The notes beneath the pieces are model-generated. The model was not told the origin of the DNA and did no database searches. It saw only the letters and a program-made list of their open reading frames with translations. This document shows, piece after piece, positions 1-10,403 of a stretch of DNA of 64,000 nt (its first letter is position 1; each line of letters begins with the position of its first letter). Made by a program: the position numbers and the translations under genes. Source of the stretch: Rhodococcus sp. H36-A4 (lineage in GTDB: Bacteria > Actinomycetota > Actinomycetes > Mycobacteriales > Mycobacteriaceae); NCBI RefSeq assembly GCF_027158005.1, contig NZ_JAPVLQ010000004.1, positions 186,001 to 250,000 on the forward strand, in the 5' to 3' direction.

Positions 1-40
1 TAGCCGCCACGCAGCGCACCTACTAGATCGGTAGAGAACA

Positions 41-1696
41 TTGTCTCAGCAGCCACGCAACCGAAATCGCCTCCGGACCGTACCGGGTCAAATCGAGACC
101 GTCGTGGTGGTCGGTGCAGGACTTGCGGGGTTGTCTGCTGCTCTGCATCTCGCCGGCGCAGGCAAACAGGTGATGGTCTTGGAACGCGAAGACTCGGTCG
201 GGGGTCGAGTGGGAACCTATACGGTCCGCGACACCGACGGGAGTCGTCTCTACGACATCGACAATGGTGCGAGTGTCCTGACGATGCCCAACCTCATCGA
301 GAACGCGCTGGCGGCAGTCGGTGAGTCCTTCCAATCGACAACACCGGCAATCCAGCTGAGCGCGCTGTCTCCGAGCTACCACTCCCGCTACGCCGATGGC
401 ACCGCTATCGACGTGTTTGCCGATCCGAGCGCAATGGCAGCAGAAGTCGAGCGCACGTGCGGATCGACGGAAGCCGCTGGCTACCTGCGACTCCGAGAGT
501 GGCTCGCCTCCATCTTCGAGGCCGAATTCGACCGGTTCATCGACTCCAACTTCGATTCGCCGCTCGATCTGGTGTCCTCGCGTGCAGCGCTCCGCGACAC
601 GGCCACTCTCACCAGGCTCGGTGGATTCGGCCGACTCGGACCCCGCGTCGAATCGTTCCTGAAAGACGAGCGACTTCGACGGGTGTTCACTTTCCAGGCA
701 CTCTATGCAGGCATGGCGCCGGCGAAGGCTCTCGCTGTCTACGGCGCGATCGCACATATGGATACCTCGCTCGGCGTCTACTTCCCGGTCGGTGGGATGT
801 CCACGATCGCCGCGTCGATGGCCGATGCACTTTCCCGGAACGGTGGTTCGGTTCGCACCGGCGCAGAAGTATCGACTCTGATCGTCGCCGGCAATCGAGT
901 CACCGGCGTCGCGACTGCGGACGGTGAAACCTACGAGTGCGACGCGGTGGTTCTCACACCGGATCTACCGGTAGTGGACGCACTGCTGGATCGAGCGGGA
1001 GTTACCTCCAAGGGAAGATCACGCGGCTACGGTGTCGTGTCACCCTCGGCGGTCGTTTTTCACGGCACCGTCCCGATCTCGTCCACCGCGTCGTGGCCGA
1101 GTAGGTCACATCACACGATCGATTTCGGAGCCCAGTGGGCGAGCACGTTCCAACGAATCACCGCGCGCAGTGGACGCGGAAAGCTGATGGAGGATCCGTC
1201 ACTGCTCATCACCCGTCCGGGGGTCAGCGACCCATCACTACAGCTGGTCCGTGACGGCGTGCAGTGCGAACCGGTGTCGATACTGGCACCGTGCCCGAAC
1301 CTCGACGGAGCGCCGTTGGACTGGGCGGCGTTGGCTATGCCGTACGTGCGCGAATTGCAGGGCGAATTGGAACAACGTGGCTATCACGGTCTCACCGCCG
1401 ATATGACGATCGACCATGTCGACACTCCGCAGACGTGGGCCGATAAAGGCATGCTGCACGGCAGTCCGTTTTCCTCGGCACACGTGTTCAGGCAGACGGG
1501 CCCGTTCCGACGGAAGAATCTCGTGGCAGGGCTCGACAACGTGGTGCTGGCCGGGTCGGGAACCACCCCGGGTGTCGGAGTGCCCACAGTTCTCGTTTCA
1601 GGCAAACTTGCGGCCGAACGCATCCTCGGAACCCCCGCTGACGCGTCGGCTGGATCGGCCGTAGTTCGGAGCACGGCCGCCGACGCTCTAAACTGA
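41..1696 (+). CDS. crtI: Phytoene desaturase (CrtI family)
   Basis: FAD-dependent flavoprotein expected to desaturate phytoene toward lycopene-type carotenoids at the membrane. The N-terminus carries the dinucleotide-binding motif VVVVGAGLAGLSAALHL (about residues 22-38) and the C-terminus the CrtI signature LAGSGTTPGVGVPTVLVSG. At 551 aa it is close to the usual family size. The start is TTG; an in-frame stop at 32-34 excludes a longer protein, and the Shine-Dalgarno is weak. It heads a same-strand run with the mannosyltransferase and crtB. A GGPP synthase gene would be expected just upstream, outside the window. The family call is firm; the exact number of desaturation steps cannot be read from sequence. 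Confidence 0.93.
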   Translation: MSQQPRNRNRLRTVPGQIETVVVVGAGLAGLSAALHLAGAGKQVMVLEREDSVGGRVGTYTVRDTDGSRLYDIDNGASVLTMPNLIENALAAVGESFQSTTPAIQLSALSPSYHSRYADGTAIDVFADPSAMAAEVERTCGSTEAAGYLRLREWLASIFEAEFDRFIDSNFDSPLDLVSSRAALRDTATLTRLGGFGRLGPRVESFLKDERLRRVFTFQALYAGMAPAKALAVYGAIAHMDTSLGVYFPVGGMSTIAASMADALSRNGGSVRTGAEVSTLIVAGNRVTGVATADGETYECDAVVLTPDLPVVDALLDRAGVTSKGRSRGYGVVSPSAVVFHGTVPISSTASWPSRSHHTIDFGAQWASTFQRITARSGRGKLMEDPSLLITRPGVSDPSLQLVRDGVQCEPVSILAPCPNLDGAPLDWAALAMPYVRELQGELEQRGYHGLTADMTIDHVDTPQTWADKGMLHGSPFSSAHVFRQTGPFRRKNLVAGLDNVVLAGSGTTPGVGVPTVLVSGKLAAERILGTPADASAGSAVVRSTAADALN

Positions 1697-1773
1697 CTCC
1701 GGTCCAGCGCGGATTCAGCGTTCGCACCCGCCACGCCAGCAACTTAGTCCCCGAGAGGAGAGTGACCCGACTT

Positions 1774-3444
1774 ATGTCTTCGGTCTCGTCGAGTTCCACC
1801 GCCTCGGGTACCGCGGGAGAAGATCCCGCAGCAACTGGGCAATCTTCAGCCGATACCGTCCGTGTCGGCACCGGACTGCATGCCTCTCGCTTTCACACGG
1901 TGATGCTGTTCCTTCGGAGTCCAGAAGGACACTCGGCCATCCTGGGTTTGGTCGGTTCCGTGCTCATCACGTTCGGTGGATTCGGTGCAGGCAGTGTGCG
2001 AAGACGCGATCCGCTGCTCGAGTCGATGCATTTGTCTTGGCTTCGATTCGGCCACGGCCTCGTTCTGTCGAGCATCATCGTCTGGATCGGCGTCCTGCTG
2101 ATGATCATCGCGTGGGTCCGTCTGGGTCGTGCCACGCTCGGTGGTCGCACCACACTGGGCGAACTCCGCTGGATCGTCCCCGCCTGGACAGCCCCTCTTC
2201 TGTTCGCAGTGCCCATGTTCAGCCGAGACGCGTTTTCCTACCTTGCGCAGGGTGCCTTGCTGCGCGACGGCTTCGACCCGTATGGCGTTGGACCCGTTGC
2301 CAACCCAGGCATTCTCCTCGATAACGTCAGTAACGTCTGGACCACGACGACCGCTCCTTACGGGCCACTGTTCCTCCTCCTCGGTCAGGCGATCACCAGC
2401 ATCACCGGTGACAACGTCATTGCCGGCACGATGCTGCTACGCATCACGATGCTCCCCGGTCTGGCACTGATGGTGTGGGCTGTCCCCCGGCTAGCCCGGC
2501 ACCTCGGGGGCTCGGCACCACTCGCTTTGTGGCTGGCGGTACTCAATCCTCTCGTTCTGGTCCACTTGATCGGCGGAGTCCACAACGAGTTGCTGATGGT
2601 CGGCTTGATGACCGCAGGCATCGTGCTCGTTCTCGAACGGCATCACGTCGGTGGTGTCGCACTCGTCGCCTTGGCCGTTGCGATAAAAGCCACAGCAGGT
2701 CTCGCATTGCCGTTCATGGTGTGGATCTGGATGATTCACGAACGCGAGCGTGCGATCCAAGAGAATCGGACACCGCTGTCACCAATTGCCGCATTCGCGA
2801 AGACTGCAGGTATCGGCGCAGGTGTGTTTGCAGCAGTCTTCGTTGTCGCGTCCGCCGTCGCAGGAGTCGGAATAGGCTGGCTCACCGCACTGTCCGGTTC
2901 GGCAAAGATCATCAACTGGCTTTCTCTGCCTACGATATTGGCCCATCTCACCACGGTCAGCACGTCCTGGTTCCTCGATGTACGCCTCGGACCTGTCCTC
3001 GACGTGACTCGCATGCTGTGTGCCATCGCCCTTGCTGTCATCATCGTCGGCACCTGGTGGCTCTACCGCAAGACCGAGCGCGACGCCGTCAAGGGGATCG
3101 TCATCGCGCTGGTTGCGATCGTCGTGCTCTCCCCTGCTGCGCTGCCCTGGTATTACTCGTGGCCACTCGCGCTTGCTGCTGGTTTCGCACTGTCGACACG
3201 AACGCTGATGATTCTCGTCGGTCTGTCGACGTGGCTGATGCTTGTATTCAGACCCGATGGATCCATCGGCCTCTACACTTTCGCTCACGTCGCGCTCGCA
3301 ACGTTCGCGGCCGTCGTGGCAGGGCTTTCACTCACCCGAGTAGACCCTCTGCGACTGCGTGCCGGACACACCGACCGCAAGCCGAAGATCGAATCCGACA
3401 CTCCAGCCGAGAACACCGAAGTGAGTAAAGCGGACCATGGGTGA
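1774..3444 (+). CDS. mptA: Polyprenol-phosphomannose-dependent alpha-1,6-mannosyltransferase (MptA-like)
   Basis: Integral-membrane GT-C glycosyltransferase that extends the alpha-1,6-mannan backbone of lipomannan/LAM from decaprenyl-phosphate-mannose. Many hydrophobic segments are visible, and the first extracytoplasmic loop has the GT-C acidic motif FSRDAFSYLAQG followed by DGFDPYGVGP, typical of MptA/MptB. I prefer ATG 1774 (556 aa), 13 nt after AGAGGAG at 1754-1760; a GTG at 1762 lies only 1 nt from that site. MptA rather than MptB is inferred from position next to the Rv2175c/pknL homologues, as in mycobacteria. The 3' end overlaps crtB by 8 bp, so the two are probably translationally coupled. 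Confidence 0.85.
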   Translation: MSSVSSSSTASGTAGEDPAATGQSSADTVRVGTGLHASRFHTVMLFLRSPEGHSAILGLVGSVLITFGGFGAGSVRRRDPLLESMHLSWLRFGHGLVLSSIIVWIGVLLMIIAWVRLGRATLGGRTTLGELRWIVPAWTAPLLFAVPMFSRDAFSYLAQGALLRDGFDPYGVGPVANPGILLDNVSNVWTTTTAPYGPLFLLLGQAITSITGDNVIAGTMLLRITMLPGLALMVWAVPRLARHLGGSAPLALWLAVLNPLVLVHLIGGVHNELLMVGLMTAGIVLVLERHHVGGVALVALAVAIKATAGLALPFMVWIWMIHERERAIQENRTPLSPIAAFAKTAGIGAGVFAAVFVVASAVAGVGIGWLTALSGSAKIINWLSLPTILAHLTTVSTSWFLDVRLGPVLDVTRMLCAIALAVIIVGTWWLYRKTERDAVKGIVIALVAIVVLSPAALPWYYSWPLALAAGFALSTRTLMILVGLSTWLMLVFRPDGSIGLYTFAHVALATFAAVVAGLSLTRVDPLRLRAGHTDRKPKIESDTPAENTEVSKADHG

Positions 3445-4471
3445 ACTAGACGCTATCGACCCGGCCCTGCACGACGCGTATCGCCTGTGCCGTGACCTGA
3501 ACGCGCAGCACGGAAAGACGTATTTCCTCGCGACGCGCCTGCTTCCCAGCGACAAGAGGGCAGGAGTGCACGCACTGTACGGCTTTGCTCGAATGGTCGA
3601 CGACATCGTCGATGTCGACGTGGACTCGGCCGACGTCGAGCTCGAGACGACGACCGCCGCCCCGATCGGCACCACGGTGTCGCAATCCGATCGCGATGCT
3701 GCCGCCAAACTCGACGTCCTCGAGCAACGGGTACGCAATGCTCTCGGCGGCGCAGTCTTGGGATCGAGCCGATCGGACAGAGTTCTACAAGCGCTGGCGG
3801 ACACCACAGCGCGATACTCCATCCCACACGAGTACTACTTTGCGTTTCTTCACTCCATGCGCATGGACATCCCGGGCACACCGATGTTCAAGTCCCGCTA
3901 TCGGACGATAGCCGAGCTCGACGAATACATGTACGGCTCCGCCGCAGTGATCGGTCTGGAGATGCTCCCGATCCTCGGCACCTCGACGAACATGGCCGAC
4001 GCAGTACGTCCCGCCGCGGCACTCGGTGAAGCTTTCCAGCTGACGAACTTCATTCGGGACATGGGTGAGGATCTCGACCGCGACCGGATCTACCTTCCGA
4101 CAGACGAACTGGAGGCATTCGGCGTCGACGAGGAGCTACTGCGAGAGTGTCGGCAATCAGGTCGCACCGACGCCCGAATCAATCGAGCGTTGGCACACCT
4201 CATCGCGCACACCCGGGCGGTCTATCGAGACGCCGAACCAGGAATCGACATGTTGGCACCGTCCGTCCAACCAGGAATGCGCACCGCGTTGTTGCTGTAC
4301 GGAGGGATCCTTCGTGAAGTCGAAGACGGCGGCTACCGGGTGCTCATCGAACGCGCCCGGGTTCCACAATGGCGTCGAGTATCGGTTGCGGCGCCGAGAT
4401 TGGCTGCCACCGGATGGACCATGGTTCGCGAAAGGGCACGGCTCAGAAGGCCATCGCTTGAGCGCGCCTGA
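3437..4471 (+). CDS. crtB: Phytoene synthase
   Basis: Condenses two geranylgeranyl diphosphates to phytoene, the first committed carotenoid step. Squalene/phytoene synthase family: first Asp-rich motif DDIVD at residues 55-59 and the second within NFIRDMGEDLDRDRIYLP near residues 203-220; 344 aa is a normal length. ATG 3437 lies inside the end of mptA (8-bp overlap), implying coupling. Its 3' end overlaps the convergent Rv2175c-like gene by 29 bp. Together with crtI it gives a minimal phytoene-desaturation module; no cyclase or ketolase gene is present in this window. Confidence 0.93.
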   Translation: MGELDAIDPALHDAYRLCRDLNAQHGKTYFLATRLLPSDKRAGVHALYGFARMVDDIVDVDVDSADVELETTTAAPIGTTVSQSDRDAAAKLDVLEQRVRNALGGAVLGSSRSDRVLQALADTTARYSIPHEYYFAFLHSMRMDIPGTPMFKSRYRTIAELDEYMYGSAAVIGLEMLPILGTSTNMADAVRPAAALGEAFQLTNFIRDMGEDLDRDRIYLPTDELEAFGVDEELLRECRQSGRTDARINRALAHLIAHTRAVYRDAEPGIDMLAPSVQPGMRTALLLYGGILREVEDGGYRVLIERARVPQWRRVSVAAPRLAATGWTMVRERARLRRPSLERA

Positions 4472-4814
4472 TGACCTCTCGCATCAAATCCCCGTGCAGT
4501 GCTTCGGCGGGAGTTCCGGGAAGACTGGAGTCCTCCTCGAACAGCCACTTCAAGATTTCCTCGTCCTGATACCCGCCATCGTGCAATACCGCCAGGAGCC
4601 CCGGCAGACCTTTCACGATCTGACCGCTTCGGGCGTCGAGGAACACTTCGGGGACGCCGGGAACCCTGTTCCGCTTGACTGCGAGGAGCTGGCGGTCGCG
4701 GAGCATCTGCTCGACTCTGGCCTTCGGCACTTCGAGAACCTTGCTGACATCCGCCAGCTGCAGCAGGGAGACGGACGGGTCGAGGACATCGTCGGAATAA
4801 GGGATTGTGCTCAC
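4443..4814 (-). CDS. Rv2175c-like winged-helix DNA-binding protein (PknL substrate family)
   Basis: Small basic protein resembling M. tuberculosis Rv2175c, a DNA-binding winged helix-turn-helix protein known as a PknL substrate. Matching features are DDVLDPS near the N-terminus, GQIVKGLPGLLAVLHDGGY, DEEILKWLF and a C-terminal EVIRRAQAMAF. I start at GTG 4814 (VSTIPYSDD, 123 aa), where the family similarity begins; an alternative GTG at 4856 would add 14 residues that look like translated promoter. It is divergent from pknL, the arrangement expected for a kinase and its substrate, and tail-to-tail with crtB with a 29-bp overlap. Confidence 0.8.
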   Translation of the reverse strand: MSTIPYSDDVLDPSVSLLQLADVSKVLEVPKARVEQMLRDRQLLAVKRNRVPGVPEVFLDARSGQIVKGLPGLLAVLHDGGYQDEEILKWLFEEDSSLPGTPAEALHGDLMREVIRRAQAMAF

Positions 4815-4984
4815 TCCGGTAACGTTAACGGGTTCGAGCTCGTATACGAAAAGCACTGCTGCAGGGCTGGCGCCCGCAGAGAATCCCGCTAGGCGACACG
4901 TCGTGCTGCGAGACAGTGTCGATATCTACGCTGTTTATCATCGATTCCGTCTTGAAGAAAAGTGAAATGAGGTGCTCCACGGTG

Positions 4985-6976
4985 ATGACCGGAGGGTCCG
5001 TGTCGGTAGGTTCATTGCTGGACCGGCGCTACCGAATCGACGCACCGATCGCCCGCGGTGGAATGTCGACGGTGTACCGAGCGCTCGATACACGCCTGGA
5101 TCGGCCGGTGGCGGTAAAGATCATGGACCCCGCATTCGCCGCGGATCCCCAGTTCGTCGCACGCTTCGAGTTCGAGGCACGAGCGGTGGCCAGGCTGACC
5201 AATCCGGGCCTCGTCGCCGTCTACGATCACGGACGCGACGGCGAGTTCGCATTTCTCGTCATGGAGTTGGTCGAAGGCGGAACGCTGCGCGAACTGCTCC
5301 GTGAACGCGGTCCGATGCCCCCGCATGCCGCAGCTGCCGTCGTACGGCCGGTACTCGAGGCGCTCGGAACAGCGCATCGCGCCGGACTCGTCCACCGCGA
5401 CGTCAAGCCCGAGAACATACTCATCTCGGACTCCGGTGACGTCAAGATCGCCGACTTCGGGCTCGTGCGGGCCGTCGCAGCGTCGAATACGACGTCCAGC
5501 AGTGTCATTCTCGGCACGGCGGCCTACTTGTCTCCCGAGCAGGTGACCACCGGTTCGGCCAATGCCGGCAGCGATGTCTTCGGTGTCGGGGTCGTGCTGT
5601 TCGAGCTACTGACCGGCCGGACGCCTTTCACTGGGGACACCTCGCTGTCCATCGCCTACCAACGCATCGACAACGATGTCCCCCGCCCCAGCGAGATCAT
5701 CGCCGGGGTACCGGGAGAATTCGACGATCTGGTCCGCCACGCCACGATCCGCGATCCGGCGGGCCGATTCCAGAACGCCGACGAGATGGCCCGCGCGTTG
5801 GCGAGCGTCTGCGCAAAGCTCGAACTGCCTTCGTATCGGGTCCCCGCACCCAGGCGCTCTGCCGAACACAGCAGCGCCGCCGCGATGGGTGCTCCGACCA
5901 CATTCGCTGGACAGCGTCACGAGCCGCAGGCCCCTGCCACGGAGGTAGTAGCCCTCCCTCAGGCCGAGGCTGTCCATCACACCCGCGTCCAGACGGCACC
6001 GACGTCGAGGCCGGAGTACGACTACGAAGACACCCCGCAGCCCGCTGCGGTAGGCCGTCGCCAATACCAGTTTCCGGATTTCGACGCGGACAGGCACCGG
6101 TCTCGAAGAACTATTGTCATCTGGCTCACCATCGTGGCATTGCTGGCGGTGTTGGTCGGGTTCGGCGGATGGTGGATGGGTTCCGGACGGTACACCTCGG
6201 TACCCGTAGTGGAGGGATTGGACATCGCGGCCGCCACGAACACGCTCGAATCCGCCGGGTTGACGAGCACTATTCGCGGCACGTATTCCGACAGTGCGCC
6301 GCTCGACACCCTCATCGGAACAGATCCGGGCTCCGGCTCACGGATCACCAAGGGTGAGGAAGTTTCTCTACTCGTCTCCCTCGGCGCGCCGACCGTCCCC
6401 GACATCGCTCCGAACACCGCTGTCGGCGATATGCAGCGCCAGCTCCGCGATCGCACCTTTGTGCCCGCCGACGGAGGAGAAACGTTCAGCACCATCGCGC
6501 CGGTCGGTGCCGTCGCGGCGCTGAACCCCTCACCTGGCACCGTCCTGTCCGTCGGTGACACCGTCAAGGTACTGCGATCCAAAGGTGCTCCCCCCGTGAC
6601 GATTCCAGACGTCGCCGGCAGGTCCACGGAGGAGGCAACTGCCGAGCTGGCCACCGTCGGTATATCCGTCTCGGCGACTCAGTTGGCCTTCGACAAGTCC
6701 ACCGACGGCGGGAAAGTAATTGCCACCGACCCAGCAATCGGGGGCACCGTCAACGCCGGCAGCACGGTGACCTTGAAGGTGTCCAATGCGATCACCGTGC
6801 CGTCGCTCCTCGGACGCTCGGTAGGATCTGCTCGCGGCACACTCGAACGGCTCGAACTGGGTGTCCAGGTTCGGCAAGTCGTGGACACCGACGGGTCACT
6901 GGTCATCACCCAGAACCCGAGCCCAGGGTCCAGAGTGGCCCCGGGTTCTTCGGTGTCCGTCGTCTCCCTCCCCTGA
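4985..6976 (+). CDS. pknL: Serine/threonine protein kinase PknL with four PASTA domains
   Basis: Transmembrane Hanks-type kinase. From ATG 4985 (663 aa; GTG 4982 also possible, GAGG at 4969-4972) it has a Gly-rich loop, catalytic Lys45 in VAVKIMD, HRD at 137-139, DFG beginning at D157, a linker to about residue 375, one membrane helix at about 376-396, and four extracellular PASTA repeats ending in SVSVVSLP. PASTA domains bind muropeptide or lipid II, so the kinase probably senses cell-wall status and phosphorylates the divergent Rv2175c-like protein. M. tuberculosis PknL is only about 400 aa and lacks PASTA; corynebacterial PknL has them. The upstream in-frame extension to 4916 is unlikely to be translated. 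Confidence 0.93.
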   Translation: MTGGSVSVGSLLDRRYRIDAPIARGGMSTVYRALDTRLDRPVAVKIMDPAFAADPQFVARFEFEARAVARLTNPGLVAVYDHGRDGEFAFLVMELVEGGTLRELLRERGPMPPHAAAAVVRPVLEALGTAHRAGLVHRDVKPENILISDSGDVKIADFGLVRAVAASNTTSSSVILGTAAYLSPEQVTTGSANAGSDVFGVGVVLFELLTGRTPFTGDTSLSIAYQRIDNDVPRPSEIIAGVPGEFDDLVRHATIRDPAGRFQNADEMARALASVCAKLELPSYRVPAPRRSAEHSSAAAMGAPTTFAGQRHEPQAPATEVVALPQAEAVHHTRVQTAPTSRPEYDYEDTPQPAAVGRRQYQFPDFDADRHRSRRTIVIWLTIVALLAVLVGFGGWWMGSGRYTSVPVVEGLDIAAATNTLESAGLTSTIRGTYSDSAPLDTLIGTDPGSGSRITKGEEVSLLVSLGAPTVPDIAPNTAVGDMQRQLRDRTFVPADGGETFSTIAPVGAVAALNPSPGTVLSVGDTVKVLRSKGAPPVTIPDVAGRSTEEATAELATVGISVSATQLAFDKSTDGGKVIATDPAIGGTVNAGSTVTLKVSNAITVPSLLGRSVGSARGTLERLELGVQVRQVVDTDGSLVITQNPSPGSRVAPGSSVSVVSLP

Positions 6977-7027
6977 TCGGACAGTGAGCTGATCGCACTG
7001 TGAGCAGGGAGACGCTCATGCGAGTGC

Positions 7028-8485
<1,458 letters not shown>

Positions 8486-8495
8486 TCAGCCAGAA

Positions 8496-8981
8496 TCAGG
8501 CCGACGCAGCCTCGATAGCGGTGAACTTAGCCAGGTTGTGCCGCGCGTCGGCGAGGGCGTCGTGGGCATCATCGGGGACCGCAGGCAATGCCGGGCTCCC
8601 CCGATCTTCCCAATGCTGCCGGAGCTCGCGGCTGAATCTCGGCAGCGACCTCGGTAGTTCGGTCATCGATCCCCAGAGTTGGCACAGTGCGACGTGGTCG
8701 TAGGCAGCCACCCAAGCCCACAACTCCACCTCGGCACCTGGATACGGCACCAGGAACTCGAGCAGTTCGTCGCGAATTCGGGATCTGCCCATCCACAGCG
8801 GCGACGAGTACGGTGGCAGCTTGGGCAGGACGTTTCGCCGGACCCATTTGCCGGCGCGGGAGGGATCGAACTCGGAGGAGACTGCATAGAACTCACGGCC
8901 GTCCTCGGAGACCACAGCGATCGAGACGAGCTCGATTGTGCGACCATCCTCGATGAACTCGGTGTCGTAGAAGTAGCGCAC
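8496..8981 (-). CDS. 3'-5' exoribonuclease AS (DEDDh family, Rv2179c-like)
   Basis: Small RNase T-like exonuclease related to M. tuberculosis RNase AS, which trims adenylate-containing 3' ends. Visible catalytic motifs are YDTEF (Asp6, Glu8), AYDHVALCQLWG, and the C-terminal HDALADARHN (H and D of DEDDh). GTG 8981 gives MRYFYDTEF and matches the family N-terminus; an upstream GTG at 8990 would add three residues. 161 aa, as usual. Divergent from the GT87 mannosyltransferase gene. Confidence 0.88.
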   Translation of the reverse strand: MRYFYDTEFIEDGRTIELVSIAVVSEDGREFYAVSSEFDPSRAGKWVRRNVLPKLPPYSSPLWMGRSRIRDELLEFLVPYPGAEVELWAWVAAYDHVALCQLWGSMTELPRSLPRFSRELRQHWEDRGSPALPAVPDDAHDALADARHNLAKFTAIEAASA

Positions 8982-9045
8982 GCAGGACACACTAGCCCCG
9001 GCGGTAGCGCCGACAAAGATCGCCCGCCATCAGAAGGAACACCCG

Positions 9046-10401
9046 TTGACACCTCCCGAGACCTCCGACCCGATCGATATCGGCGTCGACGACACCGCCA
9101 CGCCGGCGAACGGCGTCCGATCCACGGCGCCGGTTGCCCGAAGGACAGCCGTGGCGATCTCGTGCATCGTGGTCGTTGCGGGCGTCGCTGCGGGCATCGC
9201 CTACAACTTGTTCACGCTTCCCGGTCTTCGTGGGCTGGACGTTCTGGGTGACTACTACAGGATCGATCTGGACGTCTATCGGATCGGCGGCGGCATCTTC
9301 GCCTCAGGCTCACCGCTGTACGGTGAGATGCCCGCGACCGCGCTGGGAAACACTCTCCCGTTCACCTATCCCCCGATCGCGGCGGTCCTCTTCAGCCCGT
9401 TGTCGATGATCTCGCTCTACTGGGCCGGCATCGTGGTGACTGCACTGTCTTTGGCGCTGCTGGTGACCACAATCGTACTGACGCTGGTTTCTCTCGGGTA
9501 CTCTCCCAAAACCTTGTTGCTGTGGGCAGCCGGCGCAATCTTCGCGATGTCGATGATTCTCGAGCCCGTCTTCTCCACACTCGACTACGGACAAGTCAAC
9601 ATCATCCTGATGGTGTTCGTTGCTGCGGATTGTCTGCCGAAGAAGACCCCATGGCCTCGTGGTGTCCTCATCGGATTCGTCGCAGCCGTGAAATTGACGC
9701 CCGCTGTGTTCGTCCTCTTCTTCCTGATTCGCAAGGACTTTCGGGCGGCCGTCATCTCGGGCGTGAGTTTTGCCGCGTTCACCGCCATCGGCTTCCTGGC
9801 AACAATGTCCGATTCGGTCGAATACTGGACGCACACCCTCGTCGACTCGGACCGAATCGGCAAACCTGCCTACCCAGCGAACCAGAGCATCACCGGAGTT
9901 CTTGCACGGCTAGGACTCGACGACTCGATGCGGTCGGTGTTGTGGATCGCGCTGTCCTTCGGTGCGCTTGCACTCAGCGCGCTCGCTATGCGGAAGGCGT
10001 TCGAGGCCGATCTCACTGCCATAGCCCTCGGCGTGAACGCCGTTCTCGGGCTACTTGTTTCGCCGATCTCGTGGTCACACCATTGGGTGTGGGTCGTGCC
10101 GTTCCTCGTTGCACTTGCGACTTCTGCTTATCGTCAGCGAAGCGCCTGGCTGGTGTTCCTGGTCGGCATCGGCCTCGTGCTGTTCCATTTCGCGCCACAC
10201 TGGCGCCTCGCGCCAGGTCGCTCCTCGGGCCTCGGGTGGCCACTGTGGGACCAGTTGGCAGCGTCGTCGTACGTCTGGTGGGGAATTGTGGCAATAGCCA
10301 CGGTGGCCTTCTCCACTTGGAAAACCTCACGGCGGAAGGCCACGAACAGCTCACACGAACTCCCGCCGACCGAGCCGACACCGGCCGACTCGCATCGGTG
10401 A
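9046..10401 (+). CDS. GT87 alpha-1,2-mannosyltransferase (Rv2181-like)
   Basis: Polytopic membrane glycosyltransferase (DUF2029/GT87). In mycobacteria the Rv2181 enzyme adds alpha-1,2-mannose branches to lipomannan/LAM from polyprenyl-phosphate-mannose. After a hydrophilic N-terminus there are about ten hydrophobic segments; DYYRIDLDVYRIGGGIFASG and LPFTYPPIAAVLFSPL are characteristic GT87 loops, with AVKLTPAVF and ISWSHHWVWVVPF further on. The TTG start at 9046 has AGAAGGAA at 9032-9039, ideally placed. It ends 2 bp before the convergent acyltransferase gene. The role in mannan branching is inferred from homology and order. Confidence 0.85.
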   Translation: MTPPETSDPIDIGVDDTATPANGVRSTAPVARRTAVAISCIVVVAGVAAGIAYNLFTLPGLRGLDVLGDYYRIDLDVYRIGGGIFASGSPLYGEMPATALGNTLPFTYPPIAAVLFSPLSMISLYWAGIVVTALSLALLVTTIVLTLVSLGYSPKTLLLWAAGAIFAMSMILEPVFSTLDYGQVNIILMVFVAADCLPKKTPWPRGVLIGFVAAVKLTPAVFVLFFLIRKDFRAAVISGVSFAAFTAIGFLATMSDSVEYWTHTLVDSDRIGKPAYPANQSITGVLARLGLDDSMRSVLWIALSFGALALSALAMRKAFEADLTAIALGVNAVLGLLVSPISWSHHWVWVVPFLVALATSAYRQRSAWLVFLVGIGLVLFHFAPHWRLAPGRSSGLGWPLWDQLAASSYVWWGIVAIATVAFSTWKTSRRKATNSSHELPPTEPTPADSHR

Positions 10402-10403
10402 GC

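Noticed and set aside
6977-7027. Short hairpin ACAGTG...CACTGT between pknL and aroG as terminator
   Set aside because: Only 6 bp of stem and no T tract; too weak to annotate.
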